The position numbers and the translations under genes are program-made. Below are positions 8,742 to 16,506 of a DNA stretch of 64,000 nt, piece by piece. The notes beneath the pieces were generated by a model. The model saw only the letters and a list, made by a program, of their open reading frames with translations. It did not search any database and was not told the origin of the DNA. Within the stretch, counting starts at the first letter, position 1. Every line of letters starts with the position of its first letter. The stretch comes from Candidatus Syntropharchaeum butanivorans (lineage in GTDB: Archaea; Halobacteriota; Syntropharchaeia; Syntropharchaeales; Syntropharchaeaceae). Location of the stretch: the NCBI GenBank assembly GCA_001766825.1, contig LYOR01000001.1, positions 94,945-158,944 on the forward strand, written 5' to 3'.

Positions 8742-9719
8742 ATGATGGAAGAGATCTGGGTTGAGAAGTACAGGCCGAGGAGGCTTGATGAGATAATTGG
8801 GCAGGAGAGTGTCGTATCAAGGCTCAAGTCCTATGTGAAGGAGAGGAGGCTGCCACATCTTCTCTTCTCCGGCCCTCCAGGTGTTGGGAAGACCGCTGCT
8901 GCCATTGCACTGACGAGGGAGCTTTTTGGGGATCTCTGGCATGAGAACTTCGTTGAGCTTAACGCATCCGATGAACGTGGAATTGAAACTGTGAGAACCA
9001 AGATAAAGACATTTGCGAGGCTTGCCCCAAGAGGGGGGGCTGATTTCAAGATCATCTTCCTTGATGAGTCAGATTCACTGACAGATGCGGCGCAATCGGC
9101 TTTAAGAAGGACGATGGAGCAGTATTCTGCAACCTGCAGGTTTATACTGAGCTGTAACTACTCTTCAAAGATCATCGAACCGATCCAGTCACGATGCGCG
9201 ATCTTCAGGTTCAAGCCGCTGGATGAGAAGGATATAAGGGAGAGGATTAAAGAGATCGCGGATGAGGAAAGGGTCACAATCACCCCGGAAGGGCTGGATG
9301 CAATCTGTGAGGTTGCAAGGGGGGATATGAGGCGTGCGATAAACGCATTGCAGTCTGCTGCCGCGCTTGAGGGTGAGATCGACCGGGAGAAGATCTATGA
9401 GATCACAGCCACCGTTTCATCCAGCGATGTGATGAAGCTGATCAATCTTGCACTTGAGGGGGGGTTTGAGGATGCACGAAGAAAACTCTCTGAGTTTCTG
9501 GACAGAGGTGTATCATCAGGAGAAATCCTTGATATTCTATCAAGGAGGATATTTGATATCCCGATCTCTGACCAGATGAAGATTGAGCTTATGGAGCGCA
9601 TTGGAGAGGCAGACTTCAGGATAAGCGAGGGTGCAAATGAACGGCTTCAGATGGAGGCATTGATCGCCTATGTGAGCCTGAAGGGGGGTAATGGGGGATC
9701 CATCGGGAAAGGCAGGTGA
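8742..9719 (+). CDS. rfcS: Replication factor C small subunit
   Basis: AAA+ subunit of the clamp loader that puts PCNA onto primed DNA. Walker A is GPPGVGKT (residues about 44-51), Walker B is IIFLDESD (DESD in place of the common DEAD), and the SRC arginine-finger motif is IQSRCAIFRF. The GDMRRAIN sensor 2 region is intact. An ATG pair at 8742 and 8745 gives the standard N-terminus EEIWVEKYRPRRL; the frame can be extended to a TTG at 8730, which adds nothing typical. The large subunit is at 19917-21317, so both parts are in the window but in different operons. Confidence 0.94.
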   Translation: MMEEIWVEKYRPRRLDEIIGQESVVSRLKSYVKERRLPHLLFSGPPGVGKTAAAIALTRELFGDLWHENFVELNASDERGIETVRTKIKTFARLAPRGGADFKIIFLDESDSLTDAAQSALRRTMEQYSATCRFILSCNYSSKIIEPIQSRCAIFRFKPLDEKDIRERIKEIADEERVTITPEGLDAICEVARGDMRRAINALQSAAALEGEIDREKIYEITATVSSSDVMKLINLALEGGFEDARRKLSEFLDRGVSSGEILDILSRRIFDIPISDQMKIELMERIGEADFRISEGANERLQMEALIAYVSLKGGNGGSIGKGR

Positions 9720-9750
9720 GGGGTCTAATTTTGAAATGAGTTCGGTGATA

Positions 9751-9794
9751 AAGGTGCTTCTGCTTTAAAGCAGCTTCGGAGGACGTCTCACCTT
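9751..9794. terminator. Nested inverted repeat between convergent genes
   Basis: Between convergent rfcS and the NAD kinase-like gene lies a perfect 14-bp palindrome, CTGCTTTAAAGCAG (9760-9773), inside a wider pair AAGGTG (9751-9756) and CACCTT (9789-9794), which is followed by more T. The arrangement suits a shared transcription stop for both strands. This is inference from position and symmetry; archaeal termination usually needs only T-runs. Confidence 0.4.
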
Positions 9795-10912
9795 TTTCTT
9801 GCCCCACACATCACCATTTTACGCTGTGCGATCCTGTATCCACATACAACGCTTCTATATCCGCTCAGTTCAAGATCAAGCTCCCTGTCCCCTGTATCAA
9901 CGAACAAAAATGGAAGATCCTGGAGCTTACCAGGTGTTGCGACGATTATGATGTTCTCAACCCCGACCTTTCTTATGACCCTGGCACTTATCTGCTGATT
10001 GCCGCGACCAAAGATTGCGCCCTGCCTTCCGAGTGGGCTTACAATGATCGTAACTTTCTCCTCCCCCTCTATAATATCAAGGATCTCGGACTCGCTGAGA
10101 TCTTTCCCGATAATTTCCCTGTTTCTTATCACATCAACACCAAGAAGCGTCTTATCAAGGCCCAGCATCTCAGCTATAGCTCTGGTCGTCGTCCCGGGAC
10201 CGAGGATGTAGATCGAGTCATCCCACATCACTTCTGATAGAAAGCGTGCAATCTCAAGCTTTGATCTGTCCTCCTCACCTCCCCCAAGGATCATCTTTCC
10301 CATCTGAATCAGGCCCGGGCTACGAGGGGTGTTTGCATACCCGAAGAGCTTGATATCAAGGACCCCCTCCCTGTATCGATCCTCATCAATATCAAGGATC
10401 TCAGACTCACCCGGAGTAGCTTCATCCTCGATAAACATCTGAAGCGTCTGAGCTGCAGACTCAGGGTCGATTGCAAACACCCCTGAATACATCTTAACCC
10501 CTGCTGGTATCCCGAGAATCGGAATCTTCTCTCCAACGACCGAGTATATGTCCCTCGCAGTTCCATCTCCCCCACAGAAGAGGATTAAGTCGACCCCCAC
10601 CTCAAGAAAGCGTCTACAAAGGTTTATCGTATCAGAAGAGGAGGTGGTTTGGGTAACAGGGTCATAAACCACTCTGTATGAGGATATGCCCACCCTTTTC
10701 AACGTGTCTTCACCCATCTCGCCGCTTGCCGTTATAAAAGTGAGGCCGTTTCTTGCTCTAAGACTCTCAAGTGCCATTTCTGCCCTTTTGGGAGCCACCG
10801 GGCGTGCTCCAAGCTTTACTGCGAGATCAAGCACCCCATCTGTCCCTTTAAGCCCGACAGATCCCCCCATCCCTGCTATTGGATTTATGAGAAAGCCAAT
10901 TTGCTTTTCCAT
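9788..10912 (-). CDS. ATP-NAD kinase-like protein (COG3199)
   Basis: COG3199 family, related to NAD kinase and AcoX. The nucleotide-binding motif LFCGGDGTARDIYSVV and the following IPILGIPAGVKMYSG are clear; other conserved parts are INPIAGMGGSVGLKGTDG at the start and GPGTTTRAIAEMLG in the second half. The most downstream sensible ATG, at 10912, gives MEKQIGFLINPIAGMG and starts just after the enolase stop. The longer frame to 10954 lies inside eno. Family members are predicted NAD kinases, but COG3199 proteins differ from the canonical euryarchaeal NAD kinase and the acceptor is not fixed by sequence. It is the last gene of the rpl18e-eno operon, where rps2 often sits in other archaea. Confidence 0.75.
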   Translation of the reverse strand: MEKQIGFLINPIAGMGGSVGLKGTDGVLDLAVKLGARPVAPKRAEMALESLRARNGLTFITASGEMGEDTLKRVGISSYRVVYDPVTQTTSSSDTINLCRRFLEVGVDLILFCGGDGTARDIYSVVGEKIPILGIPAGVKMYSGVFAIDPESAAQTLQMFIEDEATPGESEILDIDEDRYREGVLDIKLFGYANTPRSPGLIQMGKMILGGGEEDRSKLEIARFLSEVMWDDSIYILGPGTTTRAIAEMLGLDKTLLGVDVIRNREIIGKDLSESEILDIIEGEEKVTIIVSPLGRQGAIFGRGNQQISARVIRKVGVENIIIVATPGKLQDLPFLFVDTGDRELDLELSGYRSVVCGYRIAQRKMVMCGARKR

Positions 10913-10916
10913 TATT

Positions 10917-12101
10917 TCAGGATGTGATCTCCTCTTCAATCCGTATAAGCTCATTCAGCTTTGCGATCCGCTCACCCCCGACCACACCGGTCTTTATGAT
11001 AGGGATATTGAGACCGACTGCAAGGTGTGCGATCGTATCATCCGTTGTCTCGCCTGAGCGATGTGAGATCACCGGTGTCAGCCCATTTGATACGGTAAGA
11101 TGCAGGGCATCGAATGTATCTGTCAGCGTTCCAATCTGGTTTGGCTTAATGAGAACAGCATTTGAGGATCCCATCTCAATCCCACGGCTTATGCGTGCCG
11201 GGTTTGTGACAAAGAGATCATCCCCGCAGATGAGGCATTTGACAGATGACGTGAGCGTCGCAAAACCCTCAAAGTCCCCCTCTTCAAGGGGATCTTCGAC
11301 ATAGTAGAGGTTGTAGCGATCGATAAGTTCTGCAATGTATGAGATCTGCTCTTCGGTTGATCTTTTGCGGTCCGAGTACCTGTATGCATTACCATCCCAG
11401 AGTTCTGATGCTGCAAAATCAAGCCCAATCCTTATCTCAAAGCCCAACTCGTCCGAGACAACCCCTGTTGCCTCTCTCATCAGATCAAGCGCTTCTTCGT
11501 TGGTAATCGGTGCCGCCCATGCACCCTCATCCCCTCTACCGCACGGGGTACCTCTCTTTGAGAGGAGGTCTCCGACCGTTTTATGCACCTTTGCGTTTGC
11601 AAATACAGCGTCAAGTGCGTGTTTTGATCCTACAGGGATTGATAGAAACTCCTGTATATCTGTTGCACCTCTCGCATGTGCACCTCCACCAATCACGTTC
11701 CCAAGCGGGTGTGGGATGGATGGGAACGCCCCCCCGATGTAGCGATAGAGTGGGATACCAAGCGATGATGCAGCTGCCTTTGCCACCGCCATTGATATTG
11801 CAACGGCCAGGTTTCCCCCGATAATGGAAAAATCATCGCTTCCATCGATCTCTCTCAGGAGATGGTCTATGTACCGTTGATCAAGCACATCACACCCAAT
11901 AAGTTCTGGAATTACAAGCTCTTCGGCTTTTTTTATCGCAGTATCAACAGGTAAGACCTTTGCCTCATACTTACCTGTGCTTGCACCACCCGGTGCTGCA
12001 GCCTCCCCCCACCCTTCCAGAGTCAGGACATCTACCTCGATCGTCGGGTTACCACGGCTATCCTGGATCTTTCTTACACGAACCTCCTCGATTGGTATCA
12101 T
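10917..12101 (-). CDS. eno: Enolase
   Basis: Interconverts 2-phosphoglycerate and phosphoenolpyruvate. Seen motifs are the N-terminal [21 protein letters not shown], the magnesium-binding [12 protein letters not shown] and [19 protein letters not shown] with the catalytic lysine, and [10 protein letters not shown]. The 394-residue protein is somewhat shorter than typical enolase but no catalytic block is missing. It sits in the conserved archaeal cluster after rpoK, whose stop overlaps the enolase ATG (ATGA). In this organism it probably works mainly in gluconeogenesis. Confidence 0.94.
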   Translation of the reverse strand: MIPIEEVRVRKIQDSRGNPTIEVDVLTLEGWGEAAAPGGASTGKYEAKVLPVDTAIKKAEELVIPELIGCDVLDQRYIDHLLREIDGSDDFSIIGGNLAVAISMAVAKAAASSLGIPLYRYIGGAFPSIPHPLGNVIGGGAHARGATDIQEFLSIPVGSKHALDAVFANAKVHKTVGDLLSKRGTPCGRGDEGAWAAPITNEEALDLMREATGVVSDELGFEIRIGLDFAASELWDGNAYRYSDRKRSTEEQISYIAELIDRYNLYYVEDPLEEGDFEGFATLTSSVKCLICGDDLFVTNPARISRGIEMGSSNAVLIKPNQIGTLTDTFDALHLTVSNGLTPVISHRSGETTDDTIAHLAVGLNIPIIKTGVVGGERIAKLNELIRIEEEITS

Positions 12102-12271
12102 TTTATCCTCCTTCTCACGGTGATCGGTATAACGCCACGTTCAAACTCAAGAAGTGCAATCTCAATCGGATCCTCGAGATCGGTCTTTATCAGCACCGGG
12201 GCCCCCATTGATATCTGGAGCGCCCTTGCCCCTATGATCCGCGCCTTTTCATACTTTGTGTACTTCTCCAA
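12098..12271 (-). CDS. rpoK: DNA-directed RNA polymerase subunit K
   Basis: Short gene of 57 residues. The translation [20 protein letters not shown] followed by [11 protein letters not shown], then [19 protein letters not shown], is the archaeal Rpo6/omega homologue that helps assemble RNA polymerase. No ATG is available; a TTG at 12269-12271 preceded by GAGGTGG is the likely start. The TGA overlaps the enolase ATG in the tetranucleotide ATGA. Upstream, 20 bases away, is a tRNA-Pro gene. Confidence 0.93.
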   Translation of the reverse strand: MEKYTKYEKARIIGARALQISMGAPVLIKTDLEDPIEIALLEFERGVIPITVRRRIK

Positions 12272-12291
12272 TGGACCACCTCAAAATGAGA

Positions 12292-12366
12292 TGGGGTTGC
12301 TGAGATTCGAACTCAGGTCACGGCGTCCCGAACGCCGGAGGATCGACCAGGCTACCCTACAACCCC
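12292..12366 (-). tRNA. tRNA-Pro (anticodon CGG)
   Basis: A 75-nt cloverleaf on the minus strand. Acceptor stem GGGGTTG/CAACCCC, anticodon stem CGGCG/CGCCG with loop TTCGGGA giving CGG, and T arm with GTTCGAATC. CCA is not encoded. The first base follows the rpoN stop codon with no spacer and rpoK begins 20 bases after it, so the tRNA is embedded in the ribosomal protein/RNA polymerase operon and must be cut out of that transcript or have its own promoter. Confidence 0.95.
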
Positions 12367-12552
12367 CTACTGATAAGGTGCGAACTTATCAACGATCTCA
12401 AGGTGCGTGAGTAGCATACGCCTGCAGCAGTATCGTTCAAGACCGAGATCATCCAGAACCTTTCCAGGATCTTCGGTCGCTATTCTTTCCTTGTATTCTT
12501 CCCAGAGATGGCCTATTACCTTTCCACATGTGAAGCAACGAACCGGTATCAT
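12367..12552 (-). CDS. rpoN: DNA-directed RNA polymerase subunit N
   Basis: Archaeal Rpo10, 61 residues, a small zinc-binding polymerase subunit equal to eukaryotic RPB10. Zinc ligands are CFTCGK (residues 6-9) and the adjacent cysteines in RYCCRRM. The ATG at 12552 gives the standard [10 protein letters not shown] start. The gene follows rps9 by 13 bases, and its stop TAG abuts the 5' end of the tRNA-Pro. Confidence 0.95.
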   Translation of the reverse strand: MIPVRCFTCGKVIGHLWEEYKERIATEDPGKVLDDLGLERYCCRRMLLTHLEIVDKFAPYQ

Positions 12553-12565
12553 GCCTACCCTCCTT

Positions 12566-12994
12566 TCAACGGTAGGATTTCTGTCTCCTTGCTCTTGCAC
12601 CCCTCCCACCAAACTTCTTTGGCTCTTTACGTCGCATATCACTCACAAGCAGGTGCCTGTCGTATGAGAGGAAAGCACTCTTGAGCAGTGATTTCTCCTC
12701 CACATCCTCGATCCATTCTACAAGCCCTTTTGCAATTGCAGTCCTTGTAGCATTTGCCTGGCCCATGAAGCCACCACCTTTCACGTTCACCTCTATATCA
12801 ACGTCTGCAATTGGATCTCTCCCAAGCGTCTGCCTCATGATGATGATCGGCTCCATGATCCTGAGCCTCGCAATCTCCGGTCTCAGTATCTCAAGTGGGA
12901 TTTTGTTAATCCTTATTCTCCCCTTTCCTGGCTTGAAAACCGCCCTTGCAACCGCAGTCTTCCGCTTCCCACTTGTGTTGATGATCTTCTTCAT
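12566..12994 (-). CDS. rps9: 30S ribosomal protein S9 (uS9)
   Basis: About 142 residues. [19 protein letters not shown] at the start and [17 protein letters not shown] at the C-terminus are diagnostic; the basic tail reaches the P-site tRNA in the ribosome. The ATG at 12994 is chosen because it gives the family's usual start and lies right after the rpl13 stop. It is part of the conserved run rpl18e-rpl13-rps9-rpoN-rpoK-eno. Confidence 0.95.
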   Translation of the reverse strand: MKKIINTSGKRKTAVARAVFKPGKGRIRINKIPLEILRPEIARLRIMEPIIIMRQTLGRDPIADVDIEVNVKGGGFMGQANATRTAIAKGLVEWIEDVEEKSLLKSAFLSYDRHLLVSDMRRKEPKKFGGRGARARRQKSYR

Positions 12995-12995
12995 C

Positions 12996-13436
12996 TTACT
13001 CCTCCTCAAACTTTGCCCCAAGCTTCTTTGCTACCTCTCCGAGGCGAACATATCTGAATGAGCTCAAACGGGTGGAGGATGCTTCTTCTATAGTTGTGAA
13101 GTTTGCATCCTTATAATCTGATGGAACACCTATATAAACCCTGAGCCTTGAGAGGGCCTCCCGTCCACGTTTCCGTTTGTACGGAAGCATCCCCCTGATA
13201 GTGCGTTTAAGTATCTGATCAGGCATCCTGGGAAAATACGGACCCTTCTCTTTCGATCCCCTCTCCCGCATGATCCTGTAATCCTCGAATATTCTGCGCT
13301 TTGAACCGCTTATTATCGCCTTTTCTGCATTTACTATCACGATCGATTCACCCTCCAAGAGGCGCTTTGCCGTGCAACTTGCAAGCCTCCCGAGAATGAG
13401 TCCATCTGCGTCAATAACGGTTGCATCTTTCAGCAT
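12996..13436 (-). CDS. rpl13: 50S ribosomal protein L13 (uL13)
   Basis: 146 residues, with [16 protein letters not shown] at the start, [12 protein letters not shown], and [18 protein letters not shown] in the middle; all are family signatures. The ATG at 13436 is preferred; a TTG eight bases inside rpl18e is also in frame. It is an early assembly protein of the large subunit. Confidence 0.95.
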   Translation of the reverse strand: MLKDATVIDADGLILGRLASCTAKRLLEGESIVIVNAEKAIISGSKRRIFEDYRIMRERGSKEKGPYFPRMPDQILKRTIRGMLPYKRKRGREALSRLRVYIGVPSDYKDANFTTIEEASSTRLSSFRYVRLGEVAKKLGAKFEEE

Positions 13437-13440
13437 CGCT

Positions 13441-13800
13441 TTACTCAATTATCTTGACCCCCCTTCCACTTGGGTTCTCCTCTGCAAGTCCCCTTATATC
13501 CATGGCCCTTCCTTTTTCTGTTATCTTCTCCCTGGCACGACTACTGAAACTGAACGCCGCAACAGTAACCGGATGATCGATCTCTCCACAGCCGAGAACT
13601 TTGCCAGGGACCACCACAATCTCATCCTCCCTGGAGTATCTGTTTATTCGACTAATGTTAACCTCGGGCCACCTTCTCCTCGGTCTTTCAAGCCTTTTTG
13701 CAATATCTCTCCATATGGGAGCATTATTTTCTCTTGATAACCTCTTTAGCTCATCTATTAGCCCAAGCAAGGTAGGATTGGTCTTTATTCTTCTTGACAT
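13441..13800 (-). CDS. rpl18e: 50S ribosomal protein L18e
   Basis: 119 residues. Signature stretches are [33 protein letters not shown], and [22 protein letters not shown]18e is the archaeal/eukaryotic relative of bacterial L15. It is the first gene of the operon; a minus-strand TATA box lies about 30 bases before the ATG. Confidence 0.95.
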   Translation of the reverse strand: MSRRIKTNPTLLGLIDELKRLSRENNAPIWRDIAKRLERPRRRWPEVNISRINRYSREDEIVVVPGKVLGCGEIDHPVTVAAFSFSSRAREKITEKGRAMDIRGLAEENPSGRGVKIIE

Positions 13801-13827
13801 TGAGATCGAGATAACATAGTCTTATCA

Positions 13828-13838
13828 CTATATAAATG
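13828..13838 (-). promoter_or_regulatory. TATA box of the rpl18e operon
   Basis: The minus strand reads ACATTTATATAGT here, about 32 bases upstream of the rpl18e ATG at 13800. The spacing predicts a short or absent leader for the rpl18e-rpl13-rps9-rpoN-tRNA-rpoK-eno transcript. Confidence 0.5.
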
Positions 13839-13860
13839 TTGTAGTCATCCACCAGTTCAG

Positions 13861-13925
13861 GGGATGGTTGAGAACGATATGTAGATAATTTGGCGCTGGG
13901 GTGGATTTAGACTCTCAACCATCCC
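13861..13925 (-). ncRNA. Unexplained 13-bp perfect inverted repeat, candidate small RNA
   Basis: GGGATGGTTGAGA (13861-13873) and its exact reverse complement (13913-13925) flank 39 bases, in the gap between rps15 and the rpl18e promoter. On the minus strand a TATA-like GTTAAAAATTAG lies about 25-30 bases before the repeat, so a transcript of about 65-75 nt folded as a long stem with a large loop is possible. It does not form a tRNA cloverleaf, and the C- and D-like boxes nearby (GTGATGT, CTGA) are imperfect. A terminator of rps15 is the simple alternative. Confidence 0.3.
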
Positions 13926-13988
13926 ATCCTGTAACAGTACATCACCCAATCTAATTTTTAACGATCTTCGCCAAAAGATGCCCGGAGC

Positions 13989-14447
13989 CTACCGTGATAT
14001 CAGCATCTCTGCAGTCTCTGGCTTGTATGTCCAATCCTCAGGCAATACACCCTCTCTCCGGTAGTACTTCACAAGCCTCCTGATCTTTGATTCAATCAGG
14101 CTCAACGCGCGTCTGTTGTGCAGATCCTTCTTGTTATTTGCAAGATGCTTTCTGAGACGTAGCGCCTTTATAATGAGGTTTTCCAGATCTTCAGGGACCT
14201 TTATCGTAATACCATGATCTTCAAGGATCTTTGATACCTTTTTCCCTGTCAAAAGCCTGATCGATGGTATACCATACTTATCCCTCATTATCATCCCGAT
14301 CATACTTGTGGAGTATCCCTGATTGTAGAGCTGTACAACCATCTCTTCCACCTCCTGTGGGGTCATGTTGACCCATTCAGGGACCTCCTTCCTGTATGGT
14401 TTCTTAGATCCTGATTTTCCCTTCCGTCTGGCATACATCCTTGCCAT
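13989..14447 (-). CDS. rps15: 30S ribosomal protein S15 (uS15)
   Basis: 152 residues, the long archaeal/eukaryotic form. [16 protein letters not shown] at the start, [20 protein letters not shown], and [17 protein letters not shown] are typical, and the C-terminal half has the bacterial S15-like helical core. It stands alone, divergent from cobY, with a minus-strand TATA-like element upstream. Confidence 0.95.
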   Translation of the reverse strand: MARMYARRKGKSGSKKPYRKEVPEWVNMTPQEVEEMVVQLYNQGYSTSMIGMIMRDKYGIPSIRLLTGKKVSKILEDHGITIKVPEDLENLIIKALRLRKHLANNKKDLHNRRALSLIESKIRRLVKYYRREGVLPEDWTYKPETAEMLISR

Positions 14448-14480
14448 TACGCTTCACCAATCACCCTTAATACCATGGGG

Positions 14481-14516
14481 TATTTAAGGTTTGACCTCTC
14501 TCCAAAGGCTTAAATC
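14481..14516. promoter_or_regulatory. Divergent TATA boxes of rps15 and cobY
   Basis: TATTTAAGG (14481-14489) reads CCTTAAATA on the minus strand, about 37 bases before the rps15 ATG. CTTAAATC (14509-14516) on the plus strand lies about 33 bases before the cobY TTG. Spacing fits archaeal promoters. Confidence 0.45.
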
Positions 14517-14545
14517 TATCCATCAGGAGAAAGTATGGGATTGGA

Positions 14546-15145
14546 TTGATTGCGATTGTGATGGCCGGTGGAAAAGGAAGCAGGTTCGGGTACGTGGAAA
14601 AACCGATGGTGCGACTGGGTGGAATTCCCCTGATAGATCACGTCATGCGAGCTCTTCTTGAGTCCGGACTTGAGACCTATATAGCCACCTCAAAAAATAC
14701 ACCGAAGACAGAGGCGTACTGCAGATCTGCGGGCTACAGGGTGGTGGTGACTGATGGAAGCGGATACCATGAGGATCTACAGTACCTCACCGAACGCTTT
14801 GGTGTGATCATCACCTGTGCCTCTGACATACCCTTCCTCACTCCTCGGCATATCGAGCCGATCATAAGATCATCCTACGGGAGTGAGGACTCTGTGGTAG
14901 GATGCACGCTTGTTGATGGAAAGGTGACACCTTTCGGTCTCAATCTGGTACACGGGCCTGATGATCGATACATAATCTTTGATGATCCCTATGTCGGGGT
15001 TAACATCAACTCAAGCAACGATCTTGATCTTGCAGCAAAGATCTATGAGCATGTGGATTACAATCGGGCTGTGAGGTGGAAGTTTCTCGAAGAGTCAAGG
15101 TTTAATATAACCTGCGAAGAGTTATCAGAAAAGATGGAGGGATGA
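14546..15145 (+). CDS. cobY: GTP:adenosylcobinamide-phosphate guanylyltransferase
   Basis: CobY activates adenosylcobinamide phosphate with GTP in the nucleotide-loop assembly of cobamides; it is the archaeal replacement for bacterial CobU. The nucleotidyltransferase start IAIVMAGGKGSRFGYVEKPM is followed by TCASDIPFLTPRHI and the late VNINSSNDLDLA. The 199-residue length is normal. No ATG fits; a TTG at 14546 gives the right N-terminus. MobA-like enzymes are relatives (a true MobA-like gene is at 17945), but LVHGP and VGVNINSSNDL fit CobY. It works in the same pathway as the cbiS gene at 46098. Confidence 0.85.
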   Translation: MIAIVMAGGKGSRFGYVEKPMVRLGGIPLIDHVMRALLESGLETYIATSKNTPKTEAYCRSAGYRVVVTDGSGYHEDLQYLTERFGVIITCASDIPFLTPRHIEPIIRSSYGSEDSVVGCTLVDGKVTPFGLNLVHGPDDRYIIFDDPYVGVNINSSNDLDLAAKIYEHVDYNRAVRWKFLEESRFNITCEELSEKMEG

Positions 15146-15148
15146 AGT

Positions 15149-15274
15149 GTGGATTGTCCGGTATGTGGCCATCCACTTGGGAATGATATCTGCCCTGTGA
15201 CTCACAGGGTTGCATGTACCAAGTGCTGCTATGTGCTGACCGATGAAGAGATGCTTGAGTGGCTTGAGGAGTGA
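15149..15274 (+). CDS. Small zinc-ribbon protein
   Basis: A 41-codon reading frame begins at a GTG four bases after the cobY stop. The protein has two cysteine groups, CPVCG near the start and CTKCC in the middle, plus a further CPV, so a zinc ribbon is likely. The C-terminus is acidic (DEEMLEWLEE). It is probably translated with cobY. I do not recognise a named family; it may bind RNA or a protein partner. Confidence 0.55.
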   Translation: MDCPVCGHPLGNDICPVTHRVACTKCCYVLTDEEMLEWLEE

Positions 15275-15282
15275 CTCCCGGC

Positions 15283-15290
15283 TATAAATA
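15283..15290 (+). promoter_or_regulatory. TATA box of the stomatin gene
   Basis: TATAAATA after the zinc-ribbon stop, 44 bases before the ATG of the stomatin gene. A start near 15311 would leave a short leader that includes GGCAGGTGATAG as ribosome binding site. Confidence 0.5.
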
Positions 15291-15333
15291 GTATTAAATA
15301 GGATGCGGTCAGATGGTGGGCAGGTGATAGGCA

Positions 15334-16083
15334 ATGGCATGGGAGCTGATATTTGGGATCCTGATCATACTGCTCATCATCCTGGCGTCTGCGGTGAAGG
15401 TGGTGAAGGAGTATGAGAGGGGGGTTATATTCAGGCTCGGGAGGCTTGTTGGTGCAAGGGGCCCAGGGCTCTTCTTCATCATCCCGATCTTTGAGATGAT
15501 GGTGAAGGTGGATCTTAGGACCGTGACATTCGATGTGCCTCCTCAGGAGGTTATAACCAAGGATAATGTGACGACGAAGGTCAATGCGGTCGTCTACTAC
15601 CGTGTGATGGACCCTGAGAAAGCGGTGACACAGGTTGAGAACTACGCGCTTGCCACATCGCAGATAGCACTTACGACACTTCGTGGTGTTATAGGACAGA
15701 GTGAACTTGATGAGCTGCTTGCTGAGCGCGAGAAGATCAATAAGAAGCTACAGCAGATAGTTGATGAGGCAACTGATCCCTGGGGTATAAAGGTCTCTGC
15801 TGTTGAGATAAAGGATGTTGAGCTTCCAAAGGAGATGCAGCGGGCTATGGCATCCCAGGCAGAGGCAGAGCGCAATCGTCGAGCAAGAATCATAGCCGCA
15901 GAGGGGGAGTATCAGGCTGCACAGCGGCTTGCTGAGGCTGCAGAGATACTTAACAAGACAAAGGGTGCGATGTTCATCAGGGCACTTGAGATGATAAGGG
16001 ATGCAACAGAAGAGAAAGCAACAACGGTCGTGATACCTATACCGGTCGAGTGGATGGAGGCATTTGGAGGAGGAAGAGAGTGA
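15334..16083 (+). CDS. Stomatin/prohibitin-like (SPFH) membrane protein
   Basis: 249 residues. One N-terminal membrane segment ([20 protein letters not shown], residues about 4-23) is followed by the SPFH domain: [20 protein letters not shown], the [19 protein letters not shown] block and a long helical stretch rich in Ala and Glu ([20 protein letters not shown]). This is the slipin type, forming membrane-bound oligomers. In many prokaryotes the partner NfeD lies next door; it is not here. The next gene, a lipoprotein, starts within its stop codon. Confidence 0.88.
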   Translation: MAWELIFGILIILLIILASAVKVVKEYERGVIFRLGRLVGARGPGLFFIIPIFEMMVKVDLRTVTFDVPPQEVITKDNVTTKVNAVVYYRVMDPEKAVTQVENYALATSQIALTTLRGVIGQSELDELLAEREKINKKLQQIVDEATDPWGIKVSAVEIKDVELPKEMQRAMASQAEAERNRRARIIAAEGEYQAAQRLAEAAEILNKTKGAMFIRALEMIRDATEEKATTVVIPIPVEWMEAFGGGRE

Positions 16084-16505
16084 GGACACGGATCCTCATC
16101 CTGCTTTCTCTAACGTTTCTGGTGGTTGTTGCCGGGTGCATCACAGAGCATGAGCCGGGGCTCACACTCGCCTCGTTTACGACAGACAAGGATCTCTACC
16201 ACTCTAAGGATACGATGATCGTAAGGATAGGCCTGAATGCAACCGGGGATATGGAGAATGTCTACATCAATATCTCAGGGATTGTGAACAAGCGGGGCAG
16301 GATCATGATCTACAACGAGACCACGGTTAACCTCACCCGGGGATTGAATGAGATTGAATTTATCGAGAGAATGCCAAGCTGTAGCAGGTGTTCGGGGCTT
16401 TCTGAAGGGACGTACCATCTCAATATGACGGTTGTGTACCGGAACCGGACCATCATAAATGAGACGACCCCGGGGGCCTTGATCGCGGTTGAGCTGAGAC
16501 AGTAA
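16080..16505 (+). CDS. Predicted lipoprotein, function unknown
   Basis: 141 residues. The GTG at 16080 overlaps the stomatin stop (GTGA) and gives an N-terminus with a short basic part, a hydrophobic stretch [13 protein letters not shown] and the lipobox VAGC, so the protein is probably lipid-anchored on the outer face. The mature part looks like a beta-sandwich: it has many N-x-S/T sites (NISG, NETT, NMTV) and a CSRC pair. An upstream frame start at 16050 would spoil the signal and is rejected. No named family recognised. Coupling with the stomatin suggests a membrane complex or shared stress role. Confidence 0.7.
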   Translation: MRTRILILLSLTFLVVVAGCITEHEPGLTLASFTTDKDLYHSKDTMIVRIGLNATGDMENVYINISGIVNKRGRIMIYNETTVNLTRGLNEIEFIERMPSCSRCSGLSEGTYHLNMTVVYRNRTIINETTPGALIAVELRQ

Positions 16506-16506
16506 G

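Noticed and set aside
13861..13925. tRNA gene with intron at the inverted repeat
   Set aside because: The 13-bp stem is longer than any tRNA arm and no T-arm or anticodon arm can be drawn.
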